A stretch of 64,000 nt of DNA from Crotophaga sulcirostris (Eukaryota > Chordata > Aves > Cuculiformes > Crotophagidae): positions 2,300,647 through 2,364,646 of the forward strand of contig VYZB01000015.1 of the NCBI GenBank assembly GCA_013397455.1. Direction: 5' to 3'. The translations under genes and the position numbers were made by a program. How positions within the stretch are numbered: position 1 is the stretch's first letter; every line of letters starts with the position of its first letter. Below the pieces are notes generated by a model. That model was not told where the DNA came from, made no database searches, and saw only the letters and a program-made list of their open reading frames with translations. Below are positions 1 to 14,000 of this stretch, one piece after another.

Positions 1-1254
1 AGATATACTCTGGTGTTCTGGGTAATGTCCGAAGGGAACTTTCAAAAAACAGAGTTTATGAATGCATAGCTCTAATTTGTGTGCAAACAAGTGATACTGG
101 TCAAAAATTTTCAAGCACTTGTTTGAACAAGACCATTCATGAAACGCTGAGTAAATTGGAAGTGGGTGTTTTTCTCAGCAATGCAGTCCTTTCTTAAACT
201 TAAACTCCTTTCTTAGAAGGAGTTTCTGACCATTCAGTAGCTTCTTTGTGTGCCTTTTATTCTTATCTCTGACCCCATCTGTCACAAGACCCTCCACATC
301 CTTAAATATTACCAGTTTCTGACCACTCCAGTCTAANTATATATTTATTTATATGTTTATTCCACATAGTAGACTGAAAGTAAATATGAGAATACAGGCA
401 TGTGCAGTCACATAAAGACATGACTTCATACTGAAAAAGATGCAACCTCCATCCACTTGCAGGCATACTATAATTTTTAGCTTGTCAGTTTATACGAGTA
501 GTTTATCAGAAAAGCACCTTTACAGGACTGTGACAAACAGCCTTTTTGGGTATGAACACAGACATATATTTGGATTTTCAGCACATTTGTTTGGTTTTAA
601 ATATCAACAGTGGAACATATTCTGACAGAGATGTCCTTAAAAAAACCTCTCAGAAAAACAGAATTTAGCTCACTCATTGGTTCAGAGAGATGGAGTGCTA
701 AAGAGAATACGGTTTTCTATGTAATAAAGACTTCTACCATATCACACTCCTTCTCATAGTATTATAGCTTATACTCCTTTTTAATAACAGATTGCTGCAA
801 AGCGATGAACAATTCTTTAATGTTTTGTTTTACCCTTACTAACTACCCGTTTATTCAATGCCTTATCTAAAGGCAGATTGATTCATTTCCACCCAACTAC
901 TGCTGAGGAAAAATTCAGAATAGTACCCAAGAGCTTCATATAAATTCAAAAATTTGTTTTCACATTCTCTCTGCGAGAAGGCAACTATTATTGTCCCTAT
1001 GTTTACACTTTGACAAGTAATGCATTGAAGGACTGCAATCAGATTTACCCCAAACACCTATTTAGGTGCCTATTTTAAGGAAATGAGGGTGTGAACATTA
1101 CAGCTCCTGTTTTAAGCACTGCTTTTGCAATAATCTCAAATCAAACACTTGGGATACAGATTCAAGGTCCCTCTTGTGTCCCCTCTGTTTATTCCTCTCC
1201 TCCTGGGCCAGTGAAAAGACATCCTTTGCTGCGATATGTCAGTACTTCAACAAA
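1..1254. other. intergenic, no gene seen
   Basis: A/T-rich sequence with only short chance reading frames on either strand and no recognisable repeat. One undetermined base (N) occurs at 337, which is a sign of draft assembly or a low-quality call. Confidence 0.6.
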
Positions 1255-1340
1255 TCATATCGAATCATAGAATCATTTTTGTTGCAAAAGACCTTTAAGA
1301 CCTTTAAGATCTTAAAGATCTTGTTCAGATCCTCTCTGCC
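1255..1340 (-). repeat. CR1 LINE, short 3' end fragment
   Basis: The stretch begins with AATCATAGAATCATT, the reverse complement of the tandem tail that ends CR1 elements. It continues with GTTGCAAAAGACCTTTAAGA, close to the CR1 3' UTR read on the minus strand. Only the last tens of bases of the element remain, which is normal for CR1 because reverse transcription starts at the 3' end and usually stops early. Inside it a 9-base unit (GACCTTTAA) is doubled at 1290-1307, followed by a 16-base perfect palindrome at 1302-1317. The right edge is uncertain. Confidence 0.6.
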
Positions 1341-4300
1341 CTTCCACTTCTTTTGTGATGGTTTGTAGCCGGTCACCAGAATTGCCTTTGGATGATAGAG
1401 GACTGGGCTTTGAACTGACCACAGCTCAGTAGACAGCCAGCTAAGTAGGGACCCAAACTCAAACTTATCACTCTTTGTAAAGTCATTATACCAAAAAAGC
1501 AATCATCACATCTGTCAATACTTGCACTTACTTAATTTTGAAAGAAACTTGGTTTTGTCAGGCAGGGTAAGTTTGAGAAGCTGGTTAATGTAGGCTCACT
1601 TCATTTCTAGACCCCAAATGCTCTCAGAAAAGGTGTAGGTGCCAGATTACTCCGCAGTGAAAATTGTGGGCACATCCAGGAAGAGGACTATGGACATCCA
1701 GAGATGCAAACCACACAGGAGGTTCCTACTGAAGTTGAGTGCCCTTAACACTGAGTGAAGAATCTGAATTACGTTCTGCATGTAGACAGAGTTCCACTTT
1801 CCTCTCTTACACCATTATTGGATTTAATTGTACAGCATGAACCATATACACGGTGAGTTTTACTTGTTTATTTAAAATATCTGAAAGAATTTAAGGCTAT
1901 CTTCCTTGTCATTCTTTTATTAAGCAGTATTTTGAACTTTAATAGCATCTTCAATGCAAATGACGTGAATGGAAACTACAGACTTTGTCTCACGGGAAAT
2001 TTCAGAATTATTTTTGTTGCAAATGAAAATGAGCTGTTAATGTATTAAAAAAATGAGCATTGATTCAGTTTAGAAACAGGAAAACATTTGTTGAATTGAC
2101 CCAGAAACTTATAATTAAAAAAAAACCACAACTGCCTTGGAAGTTACAGTTCAAAAACCTCATGCTCCCTTTTCCTGTCCAGTTCATATATTTTGCTGTT
2201 CTCCTACAGCCATACTACTCCTGCAATACTCTTGATCAGAGCAGAGCATCCCCTGCTTCTTTTGAAAAGGCACTGAGCTTCAGATCAGGAGTTTGAGCTG
2301 CAGGAATTTTGCTGCAGCTGCCACACTCTATTAAAAACTGTCAAAGAACGCTTGCAGCACTAGTATCACAAGTAGAAATATTCTGTCTCAGGTTTCTCAG
2401 TAGAAACCATTTAGGTTACTTTTCACTTCAGTGAGAAAAAAAATTGGTTGGGAAAGAACACAGATTTTGCTAAGGAATCATTTCGACAAAAAAAAATTGC
2501 AGACACTTTTAATTATGAGCATCTGTGAACTCCACATACATCAAAAGTTTTGTGATCAGAAGAGACTATTATGTTCATTGTCTTGACCTCTTAACACATG
2601 AACAAACCACCCACTAATTCCTGATGTAGGTCAGAAATTCATAGGTAGCTGGAGTGAGTGGTTTAGGAAGCCTATAACACTGTTCTGAACGCGTGATGTC
2701 CTTGGTCCAACCCAGATTGCATTAGCCACCTACCTTGAGCTCCTGCTGTGTGAGCAACAGTGGCATCTCAGCTGAGCAATCAGACTTAGGAGCAGTAAAC
2801 ATGAGTGCAAGTGACTTTATCACACACTTAGTAACCTACTAACAATTTCTTATGGTCTTAGTAACCACTTTAGGAACACCAATAAAATTTTTCACATTTT
2901 CTGTCTAGAGAAATTGAGGAGTGGGACTCTTGGTAATAGTCATGTAATAAGTCAGAGCTAGAGCAGGTTACCTTGCTCCTGAGATTAACTGTCTTCCCAT
3001 TGTGTAAGTATTTTCAATGTACTTCTGACACTGTGTATTTTAACATGTTCATTAATTGCCGCATTTCCTGCTGACTTCTCTGTTCTTTGATCCCCCTACT
3101 TCAGAATTGCTCTGATCATCTCAGTTGTCTTTCTGTCCTACTGCCACGTATTTCATTATGTATCTTTTTTTTCTTTTTTTAATAGTCCTCTTCCAGGGTG
3201 TCCCCTTCACAATACCTCACAGAACTCTCTTCCTTCCAGCTCCTTGTTTTCTCCTCCATCCTACTATTTCCTGTTTTTCTCTATATGTTTACATACATTC
3301 TAAGACATCTTTGTACAGGCTGTCTTCCAGGCCACATTTTAGACCTTCCTAGCACGGCAAGATTAGCTGAGATGGTCTCAGCAGAGCAAGTTGTGATGCC
3401 AGGACAGGACCTCCCTACCTCACAACCTGCTTGCTTTACTCATCCAGGAATAGCATGAGCTGTTTTATTCCCAGAAGCTTTTCTTTTCACACAGGAATGG
3501 AGTATTCCCTGTAAAATTCAATCTGAAGCCACAGGTGGTGCTCTGACAGCAGATCTCAGAGGCAATCAGCTGCAATAGCTGCAGCCTTGGATGTTTGAGC
3601 ACTCCTGACACATGCCAATGAGGTTCTCCTTCTTCACCAAGAGGTCTCTGCAGAGACCTTGGTTATGGTGTCCTGCTCCCTCAGTTCTGATGAGATCACT
3701 GTCTCTGGACTGTTATACACCAACAGCAAAACCAGAAAATTATGGTACACTGCTTAGCTTATCAGCTGGGTCTACCTCACCCCAGTTGTTAACATGTCCA
3801 GGTTTTCCTTCCTACTTCTTATAAATGCATTCTTCTGCTTCTTATAAAAATATAATACTTTCCTTTGCAGAAGATCACCAGTCCATACCATGCCTGGGTC
3901 TGATGCAGTATGCCTAAATTCTGCTGAAGTTAAGACAGAGGACCAACACTGTTGAGGGATTTACGTGAAAATCCAGTCTGGCTTGGATAGAAACCCCGCT
4001 AGGGTCTACCATGTCCTACTTCTACAGCAACACATGCAGCAAGAGACCAACAGCCTGTGAACCCTTCCCCATGAGCCCAGTGTCCCTGTCACAACACACC
4101 ATCCCTGTCTTTTTCAAGACAGGTAGCCAGTGCCACCATTTGTCCAAGTGTGAAACAAAGCATGAAGACCTATGAGAAAAGCATCATCTCCATGTCTCCT
4201 CCATCTACTGAGCAAGCTAGGGGAATGGTCTGTGGCTGAGTGCCCCCTTGCTCCTGCCCTGTAGCCAGCTGAGGCCATGGGGCTGATGCACATGTTCACT

Positions 4301-7256
4301 GTCCCTTTGTCCCTAAGTGTGTCCTGGGGCTGTCCCTCACAAGGGTGGAGATGGGCTCTCAGCTCTCAACTCACTGCTGTTTCACTGCTTGGGATGTGGG
4401 GTGCAGCCACAACGACTCTTTTATAATTAATAACATATTGGCTTGCTGTTTTCCTACTCTTTTTCATGTTGGCCACGTAAACATGTCACAGAATTGGTCC
4501 AGAGCCTCACAAATGTTGTAAAATGTTATAACTTGGCTATCGTGTTGCTTCTGATATTGCTTCTGATTCTTCTATCACATTCTGCTGAAACAGGAAAAAC
4601 TACCCCCCTCACCCCCCCCTTTACTAATGCATGTGAAATCTATCCCATGCCAATAACATAGCTAGCACTTTGGTGCTTAGTTATAGAGGAAATTAAAAAT
4701 TATGAAAAAAAATGTTATATGTACTCAGATAAAGAAAACAAGAATGTTTAGCATACCTACTTCCCCAGAAATAACAGCAACATGTATATTTTAAATGTAG
4801 TCAGGATACAAGCAAAATCTCAAGGGGGTACTTTCTCCAGCTGTGCTCATGTTTTGCATGAGTGATGATTTTAATGTTTTGATGCTTCTAAATTTTACAT
4901 CCCTTTCTGTTTGTTTTGGGGCATTCAGGAGGGGGGATTTGTAGCCATTTAAAAATACTTTGAATAGCAAGAATACTGGCCTAGTAATTCTTGGAAAGAA
5001 CTCAGCTGTGCCATGTAGAAAGGAACAGTTTTGATGTATTCGAGGAAGTGTTCCTGCTGAGCTGGCATTTTACAGTTTGTTTCTGTCCAAACCGAAGTGC
5101 TCATGTTGATTCATTAGCAAAGGAAACGTCTGTTCTTTGCCAGATCACACCTGCCTATGCCAAACTGGTTTAGCCAGGCACCACCAGGTTCCTGTACGTG
5201 GCATGTGCAAAACTTCTTTAACACTGTCATGTATTAAAGCCAGAGGTGAAGAAATACTGGGAATGCCTTTTTTCTTTTAAAAAGATTACTTGAATGTAAT
5301 ATTTGCTAGAGTTGTACCAAATCACAAAGATTTTCAGCAATGGAAACTGCACTTTGCATGATAACCATGTGCCAAAACCTGTTTGATTGAGCAATGTAAA
5401 AATACCTAATTTCTACATCAAACATGCAATGTGTCATTTGGTCAGATGCAAAGCTGTCTTTCTGCTAAACAAAGACTGTTTCTAATCTGAAACTCACGAC
5501 TCCGTGTCCATTGTTTTGCAACACCTCTGACTGCCATCCTCCCTCTTCATCAGAAGCACCTGCCCACTGTTTACAAGAGCTTCTATTCCACTTAAAAGCT
5601 TCTGCAACTTCGCCCATCTTTGGATGAAGCAGGGGATACCTCTGGAGCCACCTTAACATAGGTGAGATTTTCCTATTTTGCTAAAGGTTATACTTCTGCT
5701 GTAACTGGGCTCAAAAAAGAGATAAACAGCATCTTCACCTAGCAACTGTGTTTCTTAACTTTAATATTTACCATCAGGGTCCACACTAGTCTCCTACTAG
5801 CAGCCCTGTTGTCTGCATATGAGGTTTCTTTCATCTAAAACAATAGCTTATTTTCTGAATGTCTTACCAAGTCAATGGTTTTTTTTTAAAAATGGCATGT
5901 AAGCATGTCTATAAAAGGAAGGGAAATTATTCTCTCTGAGAACATCACTGATGTTACAGAAGAACTACAAAATACCTTGGTCCTTAAAAGATGTATCTTG
6001 CAGAAATTAAAAGTGAGAGTAGCATCACCAGTTGGAGTGATGAGGAACTTACAGACAGACACAGCATCCCTTCCAAGCAGACCAGAGCCCCAGAGGTGCC
6101 CTGGGCAGCATTTCTAGGGACTGCCTTCTGCAGCAAGGGCCTGCCTTCCCACTGCAATAACTATTCTTGAACATGAATCTGTCCTCTTTCTTGCTGCCTC
6201 TTTTGGGCTGTTTAAACTAACACCATTTACATCATCATTGGAGTGGGATAACAACATTTTGGAGCAAATACATTCAGTGCTGAATATGATCCGATATTTT
6301 AAACAAGGAAGTGTTAGAAGCTCTGTGGTATAAAAGCATGGTACCAACGCTGGACATCCATGTTGACCTATGCCATTTACACCTAAACGACTTTTGATTT
6401 TTTACATGGTTTACCAGGAAGCTGTCATTTAATCATCTGTGTTCACTACATATTCTTTTTGCACCTCTGGAATTATAACTGTTCCTGCATAAGCAAGCTG
6501 GATGAGTCTGCATTTGAAAGGGCTCAGAAGTCCGTGTTCAGTTTCTTCCTAGATCAAGGAAGCAATCCATTGGAATAAAAAAGACACATCTGAAATTAAT
6601 TTTCTGTCTGATCTCCCAAGACTAAAGAGCTTTTCTTGGTCTACTGTTTGTTTGAAAATTATGTTAAATTATCCTCTTAAATGTGTGCATAAGATAGATG
6701 CATGCTTCCGTATCTTGGTGATACAGAACTGCTTGACGTAGAGGTCAGGTGATATTTAGTCAAGCATTAGAGACAGGTGAGGACCTGGTGCCTGCCTCTA
6801 AACCTGTGATTTGCAATGGCAAACAGGGCACAAAAAGGATACATGACTGTGTAGTTCAGCACTTAGTACGACAGGAATAGACTTTGAATTCCTGTTCTGA
6901 CTCCCAGCACCATTTCTGCATTCTGCATTAAACCCTCATCAGCTAAAATAAAGAAACAAGTCATAGGAAGGGAAGCTTGAGTCAAGGCATGTCCTCTGTC
7001 CCCCAGGACAGGGAAGCTCTCCTTTGCATCTTTAATCTCCCCTCTGCTCTCCGAGAAGTCTATAAGCCTAACCAGCAATATGACTCTACTCAAAGAGACA
7101 AGTGAGAGACCAGGAAAAGGAGTAGTGGTCAACAGTCAGCCCGTGGCAACTAAATGCTACATATGATGACACAGATAGTCTCTACTGTTGATATCTTTTG
7201 CAATCTTATGGATAGCTTAGGTTTTCCAAAAATTGTCATTTGCTTTAAACATTTCT
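1341..7256. other. intergenic, no gene seen
   Basis: No open frame longer than about 90 codons and none resembling a known protein. Composition varies: about 3850-4420 is richer in G/C, while the rest is A/T-rich. A C-run lies near 4600-4618. I recognise no repeat family here. Confidence 0.55.
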
Positions 7257-8036
7257 AATCATAGAATCATAGACTGGTCTGGGTTGGAAGGCACATAGTT
7301 CTAAGCCCCTGCAATGACCAGGGACACCTTGCACTAGATCAAGTTTCTCAAAGCCTCATCCAACCTGGCCTTAAGCACCTCCAGGGACAGGGCATCTACA
7401 CCTTCTCTGGGCAACCTGTTACAGTGCCTCACCATCCTCACAGTAAAAAATTTATTTCTAATATCTAATATCTTCCCTCTTTCAGCCTAAAACCATTTCC
7501 CCTCATCCTATCACTACACTCCCTCATAAAAAGCCCCTCCCCATCTTTCCCGTAGGCCCCCTTTAAGTACTAGAAGGCTGCTATAAGGTCTCTCCAGAGC
7601 CTTCTCTTCTCTAGGCTAAACAAGTCCGACTTTCTCAGCCTGCCCTCATATGGGAGGTACTCCAGCTCTCTGATCATCTTCCTGACCCTCCTCTAACAGA
7701 TCCACGTCCTTCCTGTACGGGGGACTCCAGAACTGAATGCAGCACTCCAAGTGAGGTCTCACTAGATGGGGAGTAGTGGAGGAGAATCACTGCCATTGAC
7801 CTGCTGGTCACACTTCTTTTGATGCAACCCAGGATACAGTTGGCTTGCTGGGCTGCAAGTGCACATTGCCATCTCATGTTGAGCTGCTCATCCATCAACA
7901 CAAGCTCTTCTACTCAGGGCTGCTGGGAATCCATTCTCTGCCCAGCCTGCATTTGTGTATGGGATTGCTCCGACCCAGGGGCAGGACCTTGCACTTGACC
8001 TTGTTGAACCTCATGAGGTTCTCACAGACCTCTCAC
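7257..8036 (-). repeat. CR1 LINE, long 3' part in minus orientation
   Basis: The left edge (AATCATAGAATCATAG) is the reverse complement of the CR1 3' tail. Next come the CR1 3' UTR and the end of ORF2, all on the minus strand: the GGGTTGGAAGG block, the block around 'CACCTCCAGGGACAGGGC', the 'CTCAGCCTGCCCTCAT' block near 7636, the 'CAGAACTGAATGCAGCACTCC' region near 7730 and the 'GACCTTGCACTTGACCTTG' region near 7985. About 780 bases are kept with few gaps, so it is one of the better preserved copies here. Any coding potential is broken by stops. At the right it does not fade out but joins a second, oppositely oriented CR1 tail. Confidence 0.93.
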
Positions 8037-8080
8037 AGGTCCCTTCCAACCCAAACCATTCTATTAATCTATGATTCTAC
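8037..8080 (+). repeat. CR1 LINE 3' terminus, plus orientation, abutting the minus copy
   Basis: The bases AGGTCCCTTCCAACCC followed by AAACCATTCTATTAATCTATGATTC match the extreme 3' end of CR1 read on the plus strand, including the degenerate tail. It directly follows the minus-strand CR1, so the composite has a CR1 3' tail at both outer edges. The string AGGTCCCT at the join is expected in both partners and looks like microhomology. Confidence 0.8.
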
Positions 8081-11000
8081 TATTTATTCATAGCAACATC
8101 CACATGCAAAAAAAATTTTGGACACGTTTTATGGTTATGAATAAAGATATAATATTGTTTCTAAAGAAACAAAAAAAATGTTTTATGTTGAAACACATTA
8201 GAAGTTTCAACTACTTAATCAGTATCAGCAATCTGCTTATATTTAGTTGGAAGCTCTTTGGAGTCATTGTAATTGATATTTTTCTCTGTAAGTTCAGATG
8301 TCAACAAAATGCAGTGCTTCAAATAATCACTGATAAAATGAGATCTTAAAAACAGCATTGAAAAAACAATTTTTAAACAATAAATATAGTAAATTATCTG
8401 AAACTCATAAACTGCAAATAAACTGATTTCAACAAATACATTGCAAGCAATAAAGAGTTAGAATAGCTTTACAAAGAAATAAATCTACCTTCGGTAAAAT
8501 TTTTCACAGGTAGAGTCAGGTTTTAGGTAACTTTTCTTTTTCTTATGCAACTTATAGAGTAACACCTTAACATACTGAGAAATTGTAACTTCCTTGAAAT
8601 ATCCTCAGTTCCTTTGATGTGATCTTGTAATTTCCTTTACATATAGGGTATATTCTTAGTGTTATTATAATACATTTCTAAAGATGATATTACTTGCACT
8701 GTACCGTGCCCCTGATTCAAGAATGAGTTGATCAAGACACAGAGATATTTTGAATTGCAAACTAAAATCTGAACTCAGCATTTAAATTTAAATCAAATGT
8801 TTAATGTTTTTTTTCAGACTCAGTACCTGAATGGACTTTTTCAGCTCTGAAATCCTGAAGGTTCCTTTAACTGTAATAATTAGGAATAATTATAATTTAA
8901 CATTGTTTTCGGTATTTTAATTTCTTCCCACTCTGAATATCATTATTTAAACATTGACAAGTAAAATAGGTCATCTCATATTTCACAATAAAATAAACCC
9001 TGAATAACTATAGTCAAGGTAACTTGCTGAACAGTTTAACAAATGTGCCTCTGCATTTTAAATTTCAGTATCAGTCATTAATTGCAATGAAAATTTCATG
9101 ATCTCTTTGGTCAACAACTATGAGTTAATGACAACCACAAGGTAGGGCAGGTATTCAAGTCCACGAGGTCATGAACCTGTTTATATTTTGTTCTTTAGTA
9201 AGCCAAGGCAGATTGATTGCAATGAAGTGTTGTAAGAGGCTTAGCTTAGAAAAAGCCTAACTAGAAACAATGCTGAATGATCACTAAATAAATTACCTTT
9301 TTTTCCTCCTTCATTGTTAGGACTTTCCACACATTGGCTTGTTGTAGTCCCTGACCATTCAGCTACAGTAGATGCTTGGTATGTGTTGTATCATTTCATT
9401 CAAAGGTCACTTAACTCTTCCTTGAAACTGCTGTAACACTTTGGTCAATTTTAAAACTAATTAATTGTTTCAAAGTAAAAAGCTGTGATGTTCTGGTTTG
9501 GAAAATTTCTAAATAATTCTTAGACTATATTACAAATTCTCAGGGTATTTTTAAGTTCAAAATATTTGCCAAACTACACCTCAATTTATGGTCACTTTCA
9601 GCCCATCTCAGATGGTGTATTCTAATCATTCTGGATCAAATACTGATTTGTCTGTGGGCTGAAAGAAGGATTGCAAACTCCTTAAGAGCTATAGGCTGCT
9701 TTCCAGAAGTGAAAACAGCTAAAATACCACTCCAGTGGTTACATCTTACATTTCCTTCTCCTTCATCTTTTGTGCTTTATCTTCTGTATCATATTTCCAA
9801 AGCTTTCCATGACAAGGAAGAATACAGACATGCCACGCTGATGAAAATTGAGGAAAAAATGAAATCTTGCAAACTAATAATTTGGGCTCTCTATTTTCTC
9901 GTATCCCTTATGGACTGCAGTTCAGGAAGAACTGTTCAGTCCCAGTCCCCACTTAATTCAGGCTGCCCAGTACTTCCCACTGTTGATTTGTAATGTGAGT
10001 GCTCTATAGCCTTGTCCAGTTTTGTTTGGGTTGGGTTTTTCCATGATGGAACACAAGCTAAGGCAAACACTTTATGCGTGCATATATAGTTTTCATTCTT
10101 CAGCTGCTAACGACTGATCGATACTAAGTAAAAATATGACTTCTGCTAAGTCTCTTCAGGTTTTGAAATAAAATCTTCAGCTTTGGCAGTGGACTTCTTA
10201 AGGTGCAGGAACTACCTTCCAAAGCTGACCAAAAAAAAAAACTCTGAAAAAAACTCGGTGTCCACAATTGCAGGGAAAAGAAGACCATTAAAGATTATAC
10301 ATACTTATAAAAGGGGCATGACCTGAGAATTCACTGGTAGTCTTGATTCTTGTTTTTGTATATGCTTTCAGTGCTTGAATCCACAGCCTTAAACTTCAGT
10401 TAAGGGAGGCCTGTGTGTGTAGGTTGGTATGTGTATTTCAGTTTTCATTAGAAAAACATCTTTAAAGAGATATTAACAATATACAGCTGCAACGTGAACT
10501 CAGGAAATACCAACAGTAACTGGATTATATAAAACTGATATGAGTAAAAAAAGCAAGTTTGTTATACTCAATTAATCACCTTATTAGCATTTAAAAAATT
10601 GAACTAGAGCAACATTACTGTTGGTATTTTAAATTTTAGAATAACATTGATTTTTGCATATATACGAAGAAGGATAATGCTCTGATAATACTCCGAACAT
10701 TCTGCAGTTCATTCTGATTCTTCTCTAATCATCCTCGGTTCCTGCCAGTGCCAGTACACTGGTGATACAGTGATTCTTTGTTTAACCTGAAATAAGGATA
10801 TTACAGTCTTGATTTTACATCAAGATTTCTTTCTGAGCTTCTACCCATTTTCCAAGTCCAATCTAAAAAATATATAAGTAATAAGGCATTTCAGACAGCA
10901 TGACAAGTAGCTGAGGCAGACAAGAAAGGTAGGCATCGTGTTTATGTCATCGGTACTAAATTCTTGCCAAAGCATTTGCAATTTGTTTAAACATTCTGTG

Positions 11001-14000
11001 TAATTTCTAGGCAGATGGGGGCCAGTTGGTTAAATTTATTATACAGTATTGGTCACTAGAATCTGTGCATTATTTTAGATAACATTGCATAATTTTCCTC
11101 TGATATATTTCCCATATTCATATAGGAAGTCAGAACTACTTCCTTCTCTTTAGATTGATGTTTTCTACTAGTCACTGTAATCACCATACCTGGATTTGTA
11201 ACATCAATAATCTTTTATTTGTCTCACAGTTTTCCACCTTCTAGTTCAAACAAGTATTAATAATTATGACAGATTTTAACAGAGGCGTAGTAAACCCACC
11301 CACCACACCAGGTCTCCCCAGCAGTAGTCTGCTGACTGCCCAGCACATCTTCCATGGACATACTAGTGCTTTGCAAAGGTCTCAAAATCTGACATAAAAT
11401 GGTAGAAAACCTTCTCAGGTCTCCAACTCAGACCACTTCAGGTGTTTGACCCAGTCATCTGGTAGTATATGAAGGGGAGTTTGCTGGCAAGGGCTGCCTG
11501 AGACATTCAGAAATCTGTTGACATAGGGTGGGATTTTCGCTATCTTATTAGCATATCTGTCCTTTAACACTGTTTTAGTCTACTTCTCAAACGAATCTCA
11601 AGTTCAGGACAGGTCACATCTTGTTTAATACACACTGAAACCAGAATAAATTATCACAGATACTTCCTACTCTATTCTAGACTAAGATTAAGATCTCCTC
11701 CTTTTAAAATACAGTCATCAGTCTTTTGATATGATATTGTTCCAGACCATTTAATCTGTATAGTTCTTTCAGAAAACAATATTTCTGAATTCTTAACAAA
11801 ACATTCCTGGAGCAAGAAGTCATTCTGCATTTCATCCTTCCAGATTCAGAAACCAACAGCGCCTGTTGCCTGTGTGTTATATTTTGTTTGGCTTGTTGTT
11901 TCTCTTAGTTTAGAGATCAAAAAGTGAATCTGTACTGTAAAAATAAGCCCTGTGTGGGTCAAAAGAGAAAAAAGGGGAGAGGATGGGAAAAATTTTATGG
12001 TATACGGGTTGTACCTAACAGTTTTATTAGCAGTGTGCTTCAGATGCTTTGCATTAAAACTTAATATAAAGAACGCTGAATGAGTGCCAACATCAACTAC
12101 ATTGTTGGATAAATGGTATCACTGCAACCAATTCGTGATTTATTCTGACATAAAATTCCTTGCCTGCAATAAAAGGTTCATTATTCTACCCTAAGACATA
12201 AGTAAACACTGACCATAAGGATTTAAATTATCATAATGGTTTGTATAAATTCTGTAATCAATTTTTATTCTCCTAGTTTTATGCTTCTAACAGCCGTTAC
12301 ATAGTCGTATTAGTATTGATAATTGCCACAGGCATACATTAAATACTCTATTATTTTCTCATCCCAGTACAAGCCTGAATTTACATACTGCCTGACTGTC
12401 TTCCCAAATCTGCTCCACCATTTTCTTATTGCATGTTGTTTCTTGTTGTGTCTACCCATCGCTCTTCCTTTACCCACTAAGTCATGCTACCTTGACCCTT
12501 GTCCCATAGCTAGCATTTATTTTTACAAGAAAAACACAAATGGGTTGAAAGGAAGGACTGAAGAAGGAAAGAAAAGGAAGCTATGAGACTCCTGAAGAAA
12601 GAGGCACACTGATTTTCCAAATGCAGGGATGATGACAAGGTGCTGAAACACATTGGCTCAGAACACTGTAACCATTTCTTATCTACTTCTGCTGTGTTAC
12701 CACATGTCAGTAACCTCAAAATTTTTTCCTCTTTCTAAAAATTTCCATTTGGGCTCTGACTGAACGTGAAATGTCCTGGAAGGTTTGAGCAAAAGCAAGT
12801 GGTAAATTTTTATGTGGACTGAGTGTAAAGAAGCCATGTTTTCCCAAAAATAAATCCATTTTAAAGTGTCAAAAGACCTAAACTTTTCCTGTTGACATAT
12901 TTTTCTGTGGTATTTTATTTTAAAGATAGAAATAAACACAAAAGCAAACCTGGAAATAGTACTTAATCAACAGAGCAAAGTGTAATAGATATTTACCCAA
13001 TTAAGAAATCAAGAGGTAGAAAATGCCAAAGGTTGCAAGCATGACCTTAATTCAATGAATCTTTATTCCAGCCATAGTTTTTGGTTATTTGGTCAAAATA
13101 AATGATGCTGTTCCTTACCCCATATTTATTGAGCTAACTGCACAGCTCAAGCAGAAGTCATGTGGGATGACTGTTCCGATATGGTCCCCTCCCATTGCAC
13201 TGCCTTTAGCAATAGCCCAGCTTTGTTCATGGGACAGGTTAACATTTTATGTACTAACATGCCAGCCTCTTACTGAAGCAACAGGATTTAGGACTTTATG
13301 GAATATTATGTATGTATATATATATAAGATTTAGAACCGAATAGAAAATATAGGACTTCACCAACTCTTTGTTAACTGTTAACCATCACAATGTGATTGG
13401 TTTTAGGGATTATCACAATGTTCATGCTTGCAGGTGCAATTCTTATGAAAATGTTCTTCAGTGTGAAGAGATCACCCCATAAACCTCAGCATTAGTTTGA
13501 TGTTGTTTTCTGTATACAGTATGTATTCATAACTATTAAAAACACTTATCTCCTCTAGATTATTTATCCATGAAATAAAGAGCAATACTTGAGTGTATAT
13601 TTCCTGTCTTCCCAAAGTGTATTTCACCTGTGTGATGGACATAGTGTTTTAATTGTCAAGTCAAGAGCTAAAAAGTCAAGAAGTGCCCTAATTGATTGGT
13701 CGATGTGTCCTTTCATCTGTTGATCTGCATATTCTTAGGTAAGTAATAGTATGCATTATTTAATTAAATGAGCATGCACTCATTTGTCCTCAGGAAAAGT
13801 GTACATTTGAAAGTAATACATGCAAAATATTTAATTTTTATGCAGAATCCTATTAATTTCTGAGTTCAAGTTGTTTGTATAGTTGGTTGTGGGTTTTTTT
13901 TAAAGTTGATCTAGATGATGATGATAATCCAGGAGTATCGTTCTGTCTTCAGTCTGTTATTAAAAACAACGAGTTTCTCGTGTCAAAAGAAACTTTTTAT

